NCBI GenBank assembly: GCA_964460035.1
Contig: CAYWPG010000010.1
Span: 1 to 64,000, forward strand
Reading direction: 5' to 3'
DNA length: 64,000 nt
Origin: CAYWPG01 sp964460035
GTDB taxonomy: Bacteria > Pseudomonadota > Gammaproteobacteria > Nitrococcales > AK92
Shown: piece after piece, positions 26,036 to 36,117 of the stretch
Layout: each line of letters starts with the position of its first letter
Numbering within the stretch: the stretch's first letter is position 1
Translations under genes and position numbers: made by a program
The notes under the pieces: model-generated
Told to the model about the DNA's origin: nothing
The model's database searches: none
What the model saw: only the letters and a program-made list of their open reading frames with translations

Positions 26036-26386
26036 ATGCGAAGCAATCTGGTGTGGTTCGATCGCGTTACTGCGGTAATCGGGGTATGGCTGTTTCTGTC
26101 GCCAATAGTACTGCCGCTGCCGCGTGGCCTGTTCGGCGCGCCCGCTATCAGTCTGTATATCGTCGGCATATTGGTGGTTCTGCTCTCGACCTCAGCGATA
26201 GCCTGGGGCGGCATTTGGCAGGGCGCCGCGCGGGTGGTCCTGGCCGTGTGGCTGGCTATCTCGCCCTGGTTATTCGGCTATGCCGATGCGCCATTTACCA
26301 CTTGGCTGCAGTTGATTGCGGCCATTATTGTGGGCGTTAACGGGCTTTTTTCCATCCTGCAGCGTTCTCATCAGGCTCAGGCTTGA
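26036..26386 (+). CDS. SPW-repeat membrane protein
   Basis: A 116-aa protein with four hydrophobic segments in two related halves. Each half holds the SPW-type motif: VWLFLSPIVLP near residue 20 and VWLAISPWLFGYAD near 80. This two-copy architecture defines the SPW family (PF03779), whose function is unknown. The ATG at 26036 follows GGGGAG. It is followed by the glyA leader. Confidence 0.85.
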   Translation: MRSNLVWFDRVTAVIGVWLFLSPIVLPLPRGLFGAPAISLYIVGILVVLLSTSAIAWGGIWQGAARVVLAVWLAISPWLFGYADAPFTTWLQLIAAIIVGVNGLFSILQRSHQAQA

Positions 26387-26460
26387 GTTGCCGCGCCGTG
26401 TGCAATAAGTCCGCAGCCGGTTGCACGCTGGCCGTTTCCGGCATAGAGTCGACTCATTAA

Positions 26461-26579
26461 GGGCAGGCGTAACTGGCGATTCGAGGTGGAGCACCATCGG
26501 GGAGCGCCTGCCGACAAGGTACTGCCGGGGAACGCTAGCGCCGTGGGCTGCCCGCAGTACTCGCCGATCGCCTGGGCAT
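26461..26579 (+). promoter_or_regulatory. ZTP (pfl-type) riboswitch upstream of glyA
   Basis: GGCAGGCG (26462-26469) pairs with CGCCTGCC (26505-26512) around GTAACTGGCG, a GGTGGAGCACC hairpin and the conserved CGGGGAGCG. About 60 nt later comes the conserved 3' element CGCCTGGGCA (26569-26578). This two-part layout is that of the pfl motif, which senses ZTP/ZMP and controls folate and purine one-carbon genes. glyA is a known target class and begins 36 nt downstream. The assignment is from remembered consensus and needs a covariance search. Confidence 0.82.
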
Positions 26580-26614
26580 CTGCTTTTCATCAGCCAATGA
26601 TTAGGAGCATGCCC

Positions 26615-27886
26615 ATGGACAGTCGTTACCGTGAATTGCTCGCCGCCAACGATCCCGATCTGTTCGCCGCCATCCACGGCGAAGAAGTGCGACAGCAGGC
26701 CGGGGTCGAAATGATCCCTTCCGAGAATTACACCTACCCCGAGGTGCTGGCCGCGTTAGGTTCGGCGCTGACCAACAAGTACGCCGAAGGCTATCCAGGC
26801 CGCCGTTACTATGGCGGTCAGGAATACACGGATGCGGTCGAGATCCTGGCGCGTGAACGGGCCTGTGAGCTATTCGGCGCCGAGCACGCCAACGTGCAGG
26901 CTCTGTCCGGCTCGCCGATGAACCAGGCAGTGTATATGGCATTCCTGCGGCCTGGCGATACCGTGCTGGGCATGGATTTATCTCACGGCGGGCATCTCAC
27001 GCATGGGGCGCCGGTCTCCCATATGGGCAGGATCTACAACTTCGTTCGTTACAAGACCGCGCCGGATCGAGCCGGCGCCATCGACTTCGACGAGTTGCTC
27101 GCCGTTGCCACGAAAACGCGGCCGAAGATCGTGCTCTGCGGGTACTCATCGTATCCGCGCGACTACGATTATGCCGCGTTCCGCGCCGTGGCCGAGGAGG
27201 TCGGAGCCTTGACCATGGCGGACATCTCCCATATCGCCGGGCTGGTCGCGGGCGGGGTGATGCGCAACCCCATCGAAGCCGGTTTCGATCTGGTGACTAC
27301 CACCACCCACAAGAGCTTGCGCGGTCCGCGCGGCGGGCTGATCCTATGCCGTGCGGAGCTGGCGGCAAAGATTGACGCCTCAGTGTTCCCGGGCTTGCAG
27401 GGCGGGCCGCATATGAACGCGGTAGCCGGCGCGGCGTTCACGTTCAAGAAGGCCCTGGAGCCCGAGTTCCGACACTATGCGCGGCAAGTTCTGGATAACG
27501 CCAAGGCGCTGGCAACGGCGCTGCTGGAGCAGGGCGTGGCACTGGTTACCGGCGGTACCGACAACCATCTGATGGTCATCGATACCGTCAGCAGCTTCGG
27601 GATAGATGGGCGCACTGCGGAAGAGGTGCTGGATCGCATTGGAATCACCACGAACAAGCAAGTCATCCCCGATGACCCCAACCCGCCGTTGCGTCCCAGC
27701 GGGATTCGCCTCGGAACCCCTGCTTGCACGACCCGCGGGATGGGGGAGGACGAGATGCGGCGCTTGGCTGGGTGGATGGTCCAAGCGCTAAGATCGCCCG
27801 ACGATGATGCTATGATGGCGCGTCTGGCAGCCGAGGTGAAGGAATTCTGCCAGGCGTATCCGGTACCGGGACTGCCGGTCGCCTGA
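26615..27886 (+). CDS. glyA: Serine hydroxymethyltransferase
   Basis: A 423-aa PLP enzyme converting serine and tetrahydrofolate to glycine and methylene-THF. It has IPSENYTYPEVLAALGS near the N-terminus, the glycine-rich TNKYAEGYPGRRYYGG, and the PLP lysine in VTTTTHKSLRGPRGG. I place the start at the ATG at 26615, which has AGGAG 7 nt upstream; an ATG six bases earlier is too close to it. Some usual GlyA residues differ (IPSENY for IASENY, ADISHIAGL for VDMAHVAGL), suggesting a divergent branch. A ZTP riboswitch candidate lies directly upstream. Confidence 0.95.
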   Translation: MDSRYRELLAANDPDLFAAIHGEEVRQQAGVEMIPSENYTYPEVLAALGSALTNKYAEGYPGRRYYGGQEYTDAVEILARERACELFGAEHANVQALSGSPMNQAVYMAFLRPGDTVLGMDLSHGGHLTHGAPVSHMGRIYNFVRYKTAPDRAGAIDFDELLAVATKTRPKIVLCGYSSYPRDYDYAAFRAVAEEVGALTMADISHIAGLVAGGVMRNPIEAGFDLVTTTTHKSLRGPRGGLILCRAELAAKIDASVFPGLQGGPHMNAVAGAAFTFKKALEPEFRHYARQVLDNAKALATALLEQGVALVTGGTDNHLMVIDTVSSFGIDGRTAEEVLDRIGITTNKQVIPDDPNPPLRPSGIRLGTPACTTRGMGEDEMRRLAGWMVQALRSPDDDAMMARLAAEVKEFCQAYPVPGLPVA

Positions 27887-27909
27887 CTCATAGCGGAGCG
27901 TCTCCGTAC

Positions 27910-28164
27910 GTGACTACCCAGTGGTTCGTTTACTTGATTCGCACCCGGCGGGGGTATTTGTATACAGGGATTGCCACCGACATCGAGCGTCGCTTTCGCG
28001 AGCATCGCGACGATGCCGGCGGCCGTGGTGCGAAGTTCTTCCTGATGGACGAACCGCTGGAGGTCGTCTATTGCGAGCGGTGCCCGGATCGGGTGGTCGC
28101 GTTAAGGCGCGAGCGCGATGGGTGGCTCTCCGGGGCGGAGGCGGGCTTCTGGTTGCAATCATAG
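27910..28164 (+). CDS. GIY-YIG domain protein (YhbQ-like)
   Basis: An 84-aa single-domain GIY-YIG nuclease-superfamily protein. The start is GTG. VYLIRTRRGYLYTGIATDIERRFREH contains the Y-L...LYTG core and the catalytic Arg. The usual ALRRExxIKRLSRAEK tail is altered to ALRRERDGWLSGAEAG. Members such as YhbQ have poorly defined roles, perhaps in DNA repair. It follows glyA by 23 nt and overlaps the next gene. Confidence 0.82.
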   Translation: MTTQWFVYLIRTRRGYLYTGIATDIERRFREHRDDAGGRGAKFFLMDEPLEVVYCERCPDRVVALRRERDGWLSGAEAGFWLQS

Positions 28165-29087
28165 AAATCCTGGCGCCGGTTTTCGTCATCATCGGCCTGG
28201 GTTGGGGATTGACCCGTACCGGGTTTCTCGGACCGCAAGCGCTTGGCGACCTCAATAGGCTGACCTACTGGATAGGTCTCCCGGCCATGCTGTTCTATCG
28301 CATCGCCGCCGCCAGCCCGGAGGTGAGCGCCATCGCCGATCTGTTGCTGGTGGGCTGCGCTGCCACGGCAGCCGCCATTGTCGCCGCGCTCGCCTTGGCC
28401 GTCGCGGGCGGTTTGCATCCGGCCTCTCGCGGCACCTTCATGCAAGGAGTCTTCCGCGGCAATCTGACCTTCATCGGCCTGCCTGTGGTGCTTTACGCTT
28501 TTGCCGGCGCCGCGGAGGCGAGTGCCGCCGCCGAGGCCAATGCACTGCTGGCCTTTGGGCCCATGGTAGTGCTGTACAACGTGCTGGCCGTGCTGGTGCT
28601 GCTGTTGTTTGCCGAGCGGCGTGACAGTGGGGTAGCGCGCGAGCTGGCGCTGGGGTTGCTGACCAACCCCATTCTCCTCGCCTGCCTGGCTGGACTGGCA
28701 TTCTCCTTGACTGGCATTGCGCTGCCGACCATGGTCGAACGCAGCTTCGCTGCGGTGGGCCAGATGGCCTTGCCGCTAGCCTTGATCTGCATAGGTGGAA
28801 CGCTTTGCTCCACTCCGTTGCAGGGCAGCCTGGGCTGGGCGGTAGCAGGATCGCTGCTGAAAGTGGGACTGGTGCCGGGCATAGGGCTGCTGCTGGCTTG
28901 GTGGATAGGGCTGTCCGGCGATCAAACGCGTATCGTGCTGATCCTGCTGGCCTGCCCCACAGCCTCGGCGTCGTACGTGTTGGTCAGGCAGTTGAAGGGC
29001 GATACCGCGCTGGCCGCCAGCATGATCGTCATCAGCAATATGCTCGCGTTGCCCGCTATGGCAGTAGTGCTTGCCATTACCGCCTGA
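28122..29087 (+). CDS. AEC-family auxin-efflux-like permease
   Basis: About 321 aa with ten hydrophobic helices in the AEC layout. The N-terminus IEILAPVFVIIGLGWGLTRTGFLG is the family opening. GVFRGNLTFIGLPV and the C-terminal half LACPTASASYVLVRQLKGD are also typical. It probably exports malonate-like or other organic acids, but the substrate is unknown. No ATG stands at the domain start; the GTG at 28122 is my best choice, and a CTG or TTG near 28145 is possible. Either way it overlaps the GIY-YIG gene, so translation is likely coupled. Confidence 0.83.
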   Translation: MALRGGGGLLVAIIEILAPVFVIIGLGWGLTRTGFLGPQALGDLNRLTYWIGLPAMLFYRIAAASPEVSAIADLLLVGCAATAAAIVAALALAVAGGLHPASRGTFMQGVFRGNLTFIGLPVVLYAFAGAAEASAAAEANALLAFGPMVVLYNVLAVLVLLLFAERRDSGVARELALGLLTNPILLACLAGLAFSLTGIALPTMVERSFAAVGQMALPLALICIGGTLCSTPLQGSLGWAVAGSLLKVGLVPGIGLLLAWWIGLSGDQTRIVLILLACPTASASYVLVRQLKGDTALAASMIVISNMLALPAMAVVLAITA

Positions 29088-29110
29088 GAGCCGGCAGCAG
29101 AGGGTGGAGG

Positions 29111-29145
29111 TTATCCACATTTTCTGTGGATAACTCTGTGGGCAA
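29111..29145. promoter_or_regulatory. Inverted pair of perfect DnaA boxes plus a weak third
   Basis: TTATCCACA (29111-29119) and TGTGGATAA (29125-29133) are both exact DnaA consensus boxes in opposite orientation, 5 nt apart. A degenerate TGTGGGCAA follows at 29137-29145. Confidence 0.7.
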
Positions 29146-29307
29146 CATTGTGGCAAACGTCGCAAGTGCTGTCTCCGCTTGGGATTGTGTTGGATTGGTG
29201 AGAATTTCGACGGATTAAAACGGGCTAATAAAATCAGTCGCTTGCGTCATTGGCCTGGAGAGCCGCTGGGGCAGGCGATACCTGCCGAGCAGTGTTTATG
29301 ACCCGTG

Positions 29308-29316
29308 TGTGGATAA
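29308..29316 (-). promoter_or_regulatory. Perfect DnaA box
   Basis: TGTGGATAA is a perfect DnaA-box consensus on the minus strand, about 175 nt from the inverted pair and in the same gap. Confidence 0.55.
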
Positions 29317-29494
29317 GAGATTTGCGGCCGCGCACAAAGCCGTTCGGGCTCAGATGCTTAGCTCGAAGTGTTGAGAGAGTGCCTGGACAAGTTTGCACAG
29401 GTGCGGTTGACCGGTTTGCGCGGGGCATGCCAAATTCCGTTCACTATGCCGACGGCACGAGCCGCCACTAACAACACTTCGAGGAGAATTGCGC

Positions 29495-30286
29495 ATGCGT
29501 TTTCAGGGTAAAGTCGCACTGATTACCGGTGCCGGCAGCGGTATCGGTCGCGCCACGGCGCAACGCCTGGCCGCCGAGGGCGCCAAACTGGCGTTGGTGG
29601 ACCGCAATGCGGAAGGGCTGGCAGAAACCGTGGCCAGCCTGCCCGAAGGGACCCAGGTCTGGGAGCGTGCGCTGGACGTTGCCGACGAGGCGGCCGTGGA
29701 GCAGTGCGTAGCCGACGTCATCGCGCACTTCGGGCAACTGGATGTGCTTTGCAACAATGCCGGGATCACCGGCGGGCCGACCAGCTATGCGTTGGCTACC
29801 GAACAAGATGGGGAGATCTGGCGCCAGATCATGGAGGTGAATCTGTACGGGCCGGTGTACTTCACCAAGTACGCTGCCCGTCAGATGCAGAAACAGGGCG
29901 GCGGGGCGATCGTCAACACGGCGTCCGTAGCAGGCATTCGCTCGGGAGCGGGGGGTAATGCCTACAGCGCTTCGAAAGCAGGGCTGATCAACTTCACGAT
30001 GACCTCGGCCTGCGATTTGGGGCAGTGGAATATCCGGGTGAACGCAGTATGCCCCGGCTTGATCGAAACGGGGATGACCAAGCGCATATTCGATTACGCG
30101 CGCGCCAATAACAAGGAACACAAGTTGGGGTCGCGCTGCGAGTTGCGCCGTTACGGGCGCCCGGAGGAGGTCGCCGCCGCGATCGCTTTCCTTGCCAGTG
30201 ACGATGCCAGCTACGTGACAGGGCAGGCGCTGCCGGTGGATGGCGGCAATACGGCCTCCCTGAACATGCCGGGCATGAAAGTCTAA
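29495..30286 (+). CDS. SDR-family oxidoreductase
   Basis: A 263-aa classical short-chain dehydrogenase. The cofactor motif is TGAGSGIGR, followed by NNAG, the active-site serine in NTASVAG, and YSASK with the catalytic Tyr and Lys. The C-terminal TGQALPVDGGNT is typical. GAGGAG lies 8 nt before the ATG. The acidic residue after the second strand (ALVDRN) suggests NAD preference. The substrate is unknown. It stands alone between gaps. Confidence 0.9.
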   Translation: MRFQGKVALITGAGSGIGRATAQRLAAEGAKLALVDRNAEGLAETVASLPEGTQVWERALDVADEAAVEQCVADVIAHFGQLDVLCNNAGITGGPTSYALATEQDGEIWRQIMEVNLYGPVYFTKYAARQMQKQGGGAIVNTASVAGIRSGAGGNAYSASKAGLINFTMTSACDLGQWNIRVNAVCPGLIETGMTKRIFDYARANNKEHKLGSRCELRRYGRPEEVAAAIAFLASDDASYVTGQALPVDGGNTASLNMPGMKV

Positions 30287-30470
30287 GTCGCTGCGGCGGC
30301 GAACCACGGGCTCGCCGCCACCGTCCTCATGTTAGCGTGGGAGCGCCCTCCCGGCCGCGGGTCGTCGTCTAACCGACAGGCCCCTGGAGAAAAGCCCTTA
30401 GCGCCCAGGGGGCGCCTCCCACGGTGGTTGGCTCAGTGGCTTTTGGAAGCGGCGTCTATGGGGAGCGCGC

Positions 30471-31463
30471 CTAGCCGCAACCGATGCGGGCAGTGCTGAT
30501 GACGAAATTGTCCATATAGCGCTCCTGCTCTACCGGACTGCCGGCGTTCCAGTAGTTCTCCAGGAACACGGCATTGATGCCGTACTTATCGTAACTGCCT
30601 ACCCAGTTGATGTCGGTGCGGCGAGCACTGAGCTTGCCGTTGATCCATAACTCGAAAACGCCGTTGGCTTTGCCGCTGTCGTTCAAGCGTACCCGGCTTT
30701 CTATGCACTGCCATTGACCGAAGCGTTCTGGAACGAACAGCGGTTCTTTACCGTGCGTCGCGCCCAGCCAGCGCAGCCTGGCGAAGTCGTTGTAACCTGT
30801 GGTGATCACTCGACCGGCGCTGTCGGTGCCGGTGGCTGGATCCAGCTTGAGGTAAGTCTCCTCGTCGTTCTGGCCACTCCAGACATGGGCAATCATGGCT
30901 TGCTCCCAGGCAGGGCCGGCGAACACGGTGGCTCGGCTGAGCTTGTCGGCGCCTCCTCCTTGCCAGTTGGCCGGATGTTTGAGGTAGAACCGCCAATAGA
31001 TCTCCCGATAGTTCTTGGTGCCGTCGTCAGCGGGCCGGATTGCGGGGCTGGGGGTGCGCCCGAAAGCGAGCTTGAGATTTCCCGCCTCCGAGGAGCCCAG
31101 TGTGTAGCGTCCCACAATGCCGTGGGAGCCATTCAAGCCAACGCCCGCTCTACGCGGCATGGTCGCTTCGAAATAGTAGGCGCTGCGGTCCTGCTCGAAG
31201 TCATCGCACCAGATCCACGCGGGGTGGGGGCTGGCGCACTCATTCTGGGGGGGCCGCGGCTCGGCGGCCGCAACCACGACAGCGTCGCCTGGAGTTGTCG
31301 GCTTGCTGTCGGCGGAAGGTGCTTGCGGCGATGTGGCTGGATCCTGACTGGTCGCTTGGGCGGCGCTGCTCGCCAACCCGCTACCGGCGCATGCCGCCAG
31401 CGGCATGGCCAGCGCCAGAGCAGTGGTCGCACGCTGCAGAGCGTGCCAAGTGGAATTGAACAT
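30471..31463 (-). CDS. Lipoprotein with jellyroll (lyase/lectin-like) domain, paralog 1
   Basis: A 330-aa lipoprotein. The signal peptide ends with the lipobox LAAC (MPLAACAGS), then comes a Ser/Thr/Pro/Ala-rich linker (about 30-70). A domain of about 250 residues starts at NECASPHPAWIWCDDFEQDR and ends VEQERYMDNFVISTARIGCG. Repeated beta-rich blocks (YWRFYLKHPANWQGGGADKLSR, AMIAHVWSGQ, FELWINGKL, INWVGSYDKYGINAVFLENYWNAG) suggest a concanavalin-like jellyroll, as in polysaccharide lyases and LamG proteins. Paired Cys at both ends may form disulfides. Two paralogs are in the window (48509, 62468). No enzyme activity can be named. Confidence 0.82.
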   Translation of the reverse strand: MFNSTWHALQRATTALALAMPLAACAGSGLASSAAQATSQDPATSPQAPSADSKPTTPGDAVVVAAAEPRPPQNECASPHPAWIWCDDFEQDRSAYYFEATMPRRAGVGLNGSHGIVGRYTLGSSEAGNLKLAFGRTPSPAIRPADDGTKNYREIYWRFYLKHPANWQGGGADKLSRATVFAGPAWEQAMIAHVWSGQNDEETYLKLDPATGTDSAGRVITTGYNDFARLRWLGATHGKEPLFVPERFGQWQCIESRVRLNDSGKANGVFELWINGKLSARRTDINWVGSYDKYGINAVFLENYWNAGSPVEQERYMDNFVISTARIGCG

Positions 31464-31826
31464 GGTGATGCCCTTACGGTTGAACTCCCCTGGGGGCTTT
31501 GCAAATCCATTCGCTGCCCGTTCCGCGCGGTAGGGTGAATGGGCGCGTCTGCGCTTGCGCTCCGGCGGGCAGCCGGCTGGATAATGCAGTACCGGAAGGG
31601 GGAGCGTGGTGATACTCGTCACGCATGCTGTGGTCGTGCCGCACAGTGCGGCTTGACCGCCCGGTCCACGCGCCGGGAGTGTTGTTGGGCGTAGGAAGCC
31701 AGGCGGCTTCGGCATGCGCCCGGTGTGCCGAAACCGCTTGGCGTTTTGCATAGGCGGAGTGCCCATGGACGCGATCCCGGGGAGCCTGCCTTTGGAAACA
31801 AAGGCAGGCGCCTCGGAGCGGATTGG
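31464..31826. other. Gap of about 360 nt without a gene
   Basis: It lies between the darB-like gene and the jellyroll lipoprotein, both on the minus strand. No credible frame or hairpin was recognised. The lipoprotein promoter must be here. Confidence 0.45.
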
Positions 31827-32978
31827 CTAGACCACCGTGAGCAGCATGTAAGCTGCGGAGAAGCGGCCGCTTTCCGGAACGTAGCAGAGCAAACGCTGGC
31901 CGGGTTGCAGGCGCCCGCTGTGGAAGAGCTCGTCGAGCATGATGTATATCGATGCCGAGCCGGTGTTGCCCTTGCTGGTGAGGTTGGTGAACCAGCGCTC
32001 CTGCGGAATGTTGAAGTCTATGTTGGCAAGCCCCGCCGCCAGCCGGTCGCGGAAGTACTGCGAGGAGTAGTGCGGGAGGAAATAGTCGATGGACGCCGGG
32101 TCCAGATCGCGACGGGCCTGCACGCGCGAAAGCGCTTGTTCCACGGTCAAGCGGACGATGTTCTCGTTGAGCAGCCGCACATCTTGTTTAATGGCGAAGA
32201 CGGAGCGCTCCAGCCATTGCTGCGGGTCTTCGAATTCGCGCCAGCCCTGCAGGCGGCCGCCGGCATCTTTTTCCCCGCCACAGTACATGCAGGCTTCCAG
32301 CTCGTTGGCATAGCTGACCTGATCTATCCATTCGATGCGCAGCGACGGCCCTTGGGCATTGGGCTGGGGTTGGAGCAATACGCTGCCGGCACCGTCGGAC
32401 AGCATCCAGCGCAGAAAGTCCTTCTCGAAGGCCAGCTCGCCGCGGCTTTCCAGCTCCGCCGTCTTGTGCTCGCATTCCTTATCGAAGTTGCGCCCTAGCA
32501 TGAAGGTGGAGGCCACCTCGGAGCCGGTGGCCACTGCGTTGCGCGCTTCCCCCGCGGCGACGGCCAGATAGGCGTACTTGAGCGCGTTCATTCCGGCCAC
32601 GCAGATCCCCGCCGCACCGAAGACCTCGCAGGGAGGCGACTGCAGTTCGCCGTGAACCATGACCGCATGATTAGGCAGGATCTGATCGGGCGAGCTGGTC
32701 CCGCAGGCAAGGCAGTCCATCTGCTTGAGGTCGAAGCCATCGCCAATCAGGCGGCGCACGGCGGCCGCCGTGAGCTCCGCATTATTGAAAACCGGCTGCC
32801 CGGTGGCCGGATCGATTACGTAATAGCGGGTCTTGATCCCGTTGCTTCGTAGAATCACATTCTTGGCTCTGGAGCGCTTATTGTTGACCAGGCCTAGAAT
32901 GTCTTCCATTTCCGTATTGCTGACGGGATTGTTGGGAAGAAAGCTCGCTATTCTGTTTATGTAAACATTATTAGTCAT
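31827..32978 (-). CDS. darB: DarB-like ketosynthase III (dialkylresorcinol type)
   Basis: A 383-aa KAS III-like protein. The opening NVYINRIASFLPNNPVSNTEMEDILG and LRSNGIKTRYY match DarB-type ketosynthases as I recall them. The probable nucleophile is the Cys in AAGICVAGMNAL. The usual HQAN is replaced by LPHYSSQYF, and the Asn lies in SKGNTGSAS. DarB extends or condenses the acyl chains used for dialkylresorcinols and related signals or pigments. The start overlaps the darA stop by 8 nt, so the two are coupled. DarA upstream supports the reading. Confidence 0.78.
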   Translation of the reverse strand: MTNNVYINRIASFLPNNPVSNTEMEDILGLVNNKRSRAKNVILRSNGIKTRYYVIDPATGQPVFNNAELTAAAVRRLIGDGFDLKQMDCLACGTSSPDQILPNHAVMVHGELQSPPCEVFGAAGICVAGMNALKYAYLAVAAGEARNAVATGSEVASTFMLGRNFDKECEHKTAELESRGELAFEKDFLRWMLSDGAGSVLLQPQPNAQGPSLRIEWIDQVSYANELEACMYCGGEKDAGGRLQGWREFEDPQQWLERSVFAIKQDVRLLNENIVRLTVEQALSRVQARRDLDPASIDYFLPHYSSQYFRDRLAAGLANIDFNIPQERWFTNLTSKGNTGSASIYIMLDELFHSGRLQPGQRLLCYVPESGRFSAAYMLLTVV

Positions 32979-33924
32979 TGCTAAATTCCTGCATCCTTGA
33001 GCTATCAGATCCAGAGGGTCCTTCCAACGCTATTTGCTCTTTTTCCAGCCGGGCGCTGAACAAAGGGCGGGCTAGCGTACGAATTACCATTGTTACGGGA
33101 ACTACTGTGACAATTAAGGTAATGAGAAATGTCAAATAGATGACAAGCATCGGCTTACGTTGCCACTGGCCTTGACGGCCGACGGCCCGTAGCAACGCTC
33201 CCCAGATGCGGAAGCTGCGATGGCCGATGCGCTCGCTGGGGATAAGGCGGGGATCGACTTTGGCCGCTCCTAAGCCAGCGAGTAGGGGAGCCTGGGCGAT
33301 CAAGTCGCCATGCGGGAGCGCACGCTGTATCGCGCGGCCGAAGCGCGCGGCGGCGCGGATCTGACACTCGCCGATGCCGGCGGCGGGGAAGCCCCAGAAA
33401 CCTTCCTTACGCCCGGTAAGCACCCAGCGTGGCGTAGTGATGAAGGTGGCCAGAGCACTGCCTTCGTCGACCAGCGCGACGTGATCGATCACCTTGCCGC
33501 CCGCGTCGCTGACCAGCGTTTTGACCTTTTCTTGCGCGGTCAGCCACATGTTGCGGCAGGCCACTACCGTCATGACAGGCCTGCCACGCAGCACCTGCCG
33601 GCCGGCGTCGGATTTGAGAAACGCGGTCACCGGCAGCGAGGGCGAAAGGAACCAGACCTGGTAGCCAAGAATGATCAGATCATAGTGCGCCTGCGGATCG
33701 AAGCCGGCTGGTTCGAGCTCGGGCGGGTCGAGATAAACGCACTCAGGGAAGGTATCCAGAAAGCGGAAGAACGGCCACGGGAACGGGTACTCCTGGCGCG
33801 GCTTCAGATACTCGTAGATCACCTCGACATTGGGGTCGCGCTCAAGGGGGGCGGTAATGGAGCGCAGCACCTCTTTCAATTGGCCGGTCTGCGAGTAGCA
33901 GACCACTAGAATGCGCTTCTTCAT
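32971..33924 (-). CDS. darA: DarA-like dialkylresorcinol condensing enzyme
   Basis: A 317-aa protein. The N-terminal flavodoxin-like part (KKRILVVCYSQTGQLKEVLRS, then YDLIILGYQVWFLSPSLPV) is followed by a region with FITTPRWVLTGRKEGFWGFPAAG. A membrane segment is near the C-terminus (MLVIYLTFLITLIVTVVPVTM). The stretch YPFPWPFFRFLDTFPECVYLDPP is characteristic of proteins annotated as dialkylresorcinol condensing enzyme. I set the start at 33924; the open frame continues upstream without homology. The Leu/Ile-rich tail suggests membrane association. No aromatase (DarC) gene lies nearby. Confidence 0.75.
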   Translation of the reverse strand: MKKRILVVCYSQTGQLKEVLRSITAPLERDPNVEVIYEYLKPRQEYPFPWPFFRFLDTFPECVYLDPPELEPAGFDPQAHYDLIILGYQVWFLSPSLPVTAFLKSDAGRQVLRGRPVMTVVACRNMWLTAQEKVKTLVSDAGGKVIDHVALVDEGSALATFITTPRWVLTGRKEGFWGFPAAGIGECQIRAAARFGRAIQRALPHGDLIAQAPLLAGLGAAKVDPRLIPSERIGHRSFRIWGALLRAVGRQGQWQRKPMLVIYLTFLITLIVTVVPVTMVIRTLARPLFSARLEKEQIALEGPSGSDSSRMQEFSND

Positions 33925-34025
33925 TGTTGTTGTAACTTCCCTGCTAACAATTAATTGGCTGCCGTCTATGCGCGCGATCCTTGTTAGCGCAAGTTCGGTG
34001 ACGGTCTTTTTAGAATCGCAAAGCA

Positions 34026-34054
34026 ATTATTAAACGATATTTTCTATTAGGCAA
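34026..34054 (-). promoter_or_regulatory. Possible sigma-70 promoter for darA-darB
   Basis: On the minus strand TTGCCT and AATAAT are spaced by 17 nt, about 100 nt upstream of darA, in unusually AT-rich sequence for this window. Confidence 0.35.
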
Positions 34055-34075
34055 GTGACAAGATGAGAAAATTGA

Positions 34076-34100
34076 AAGCGCCGTCATGAGGACGGCGCTT
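34076..34100 (-). terminator. Intrinsic terminator of the acetoacetyl-CoA synthetase operon
   Basis: A 10-bp perfect stem (AAGCGCCGTC / GACGGCGCTT) has a 5-nt loop and is followed on the minus strand by TCAATTTTC. It lies 23 nt beyond the stop of the synthetase gene. Confidence 0.75.
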
Positions 34101-34122
34101 CGAGAGGTGGGAAAGGGATTGG

Positions 34123-36108
<1,986 letters not shown>

Positions 36109-36117
36109 CTTTCTCTC

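Larger units (their letters stand above)
29088..29494. other. Gap of about 400 nt with DnaA boxes
   Basis: No gene was seen. The gap holds three perfect DnaA-box sequences (separate entries) and an AT-richer stretch around 29205-29240 that stands out from the GC-rich surroundings. Confidence 0.6.

Noticed and set aside
29088..29494. Chromosomal replication origin
   Set aside because: There are only a few DnaA boxes, and no dnaA, rpmH, gidA or dnaN neighbour or AT-rich unwinding element of convincing size.
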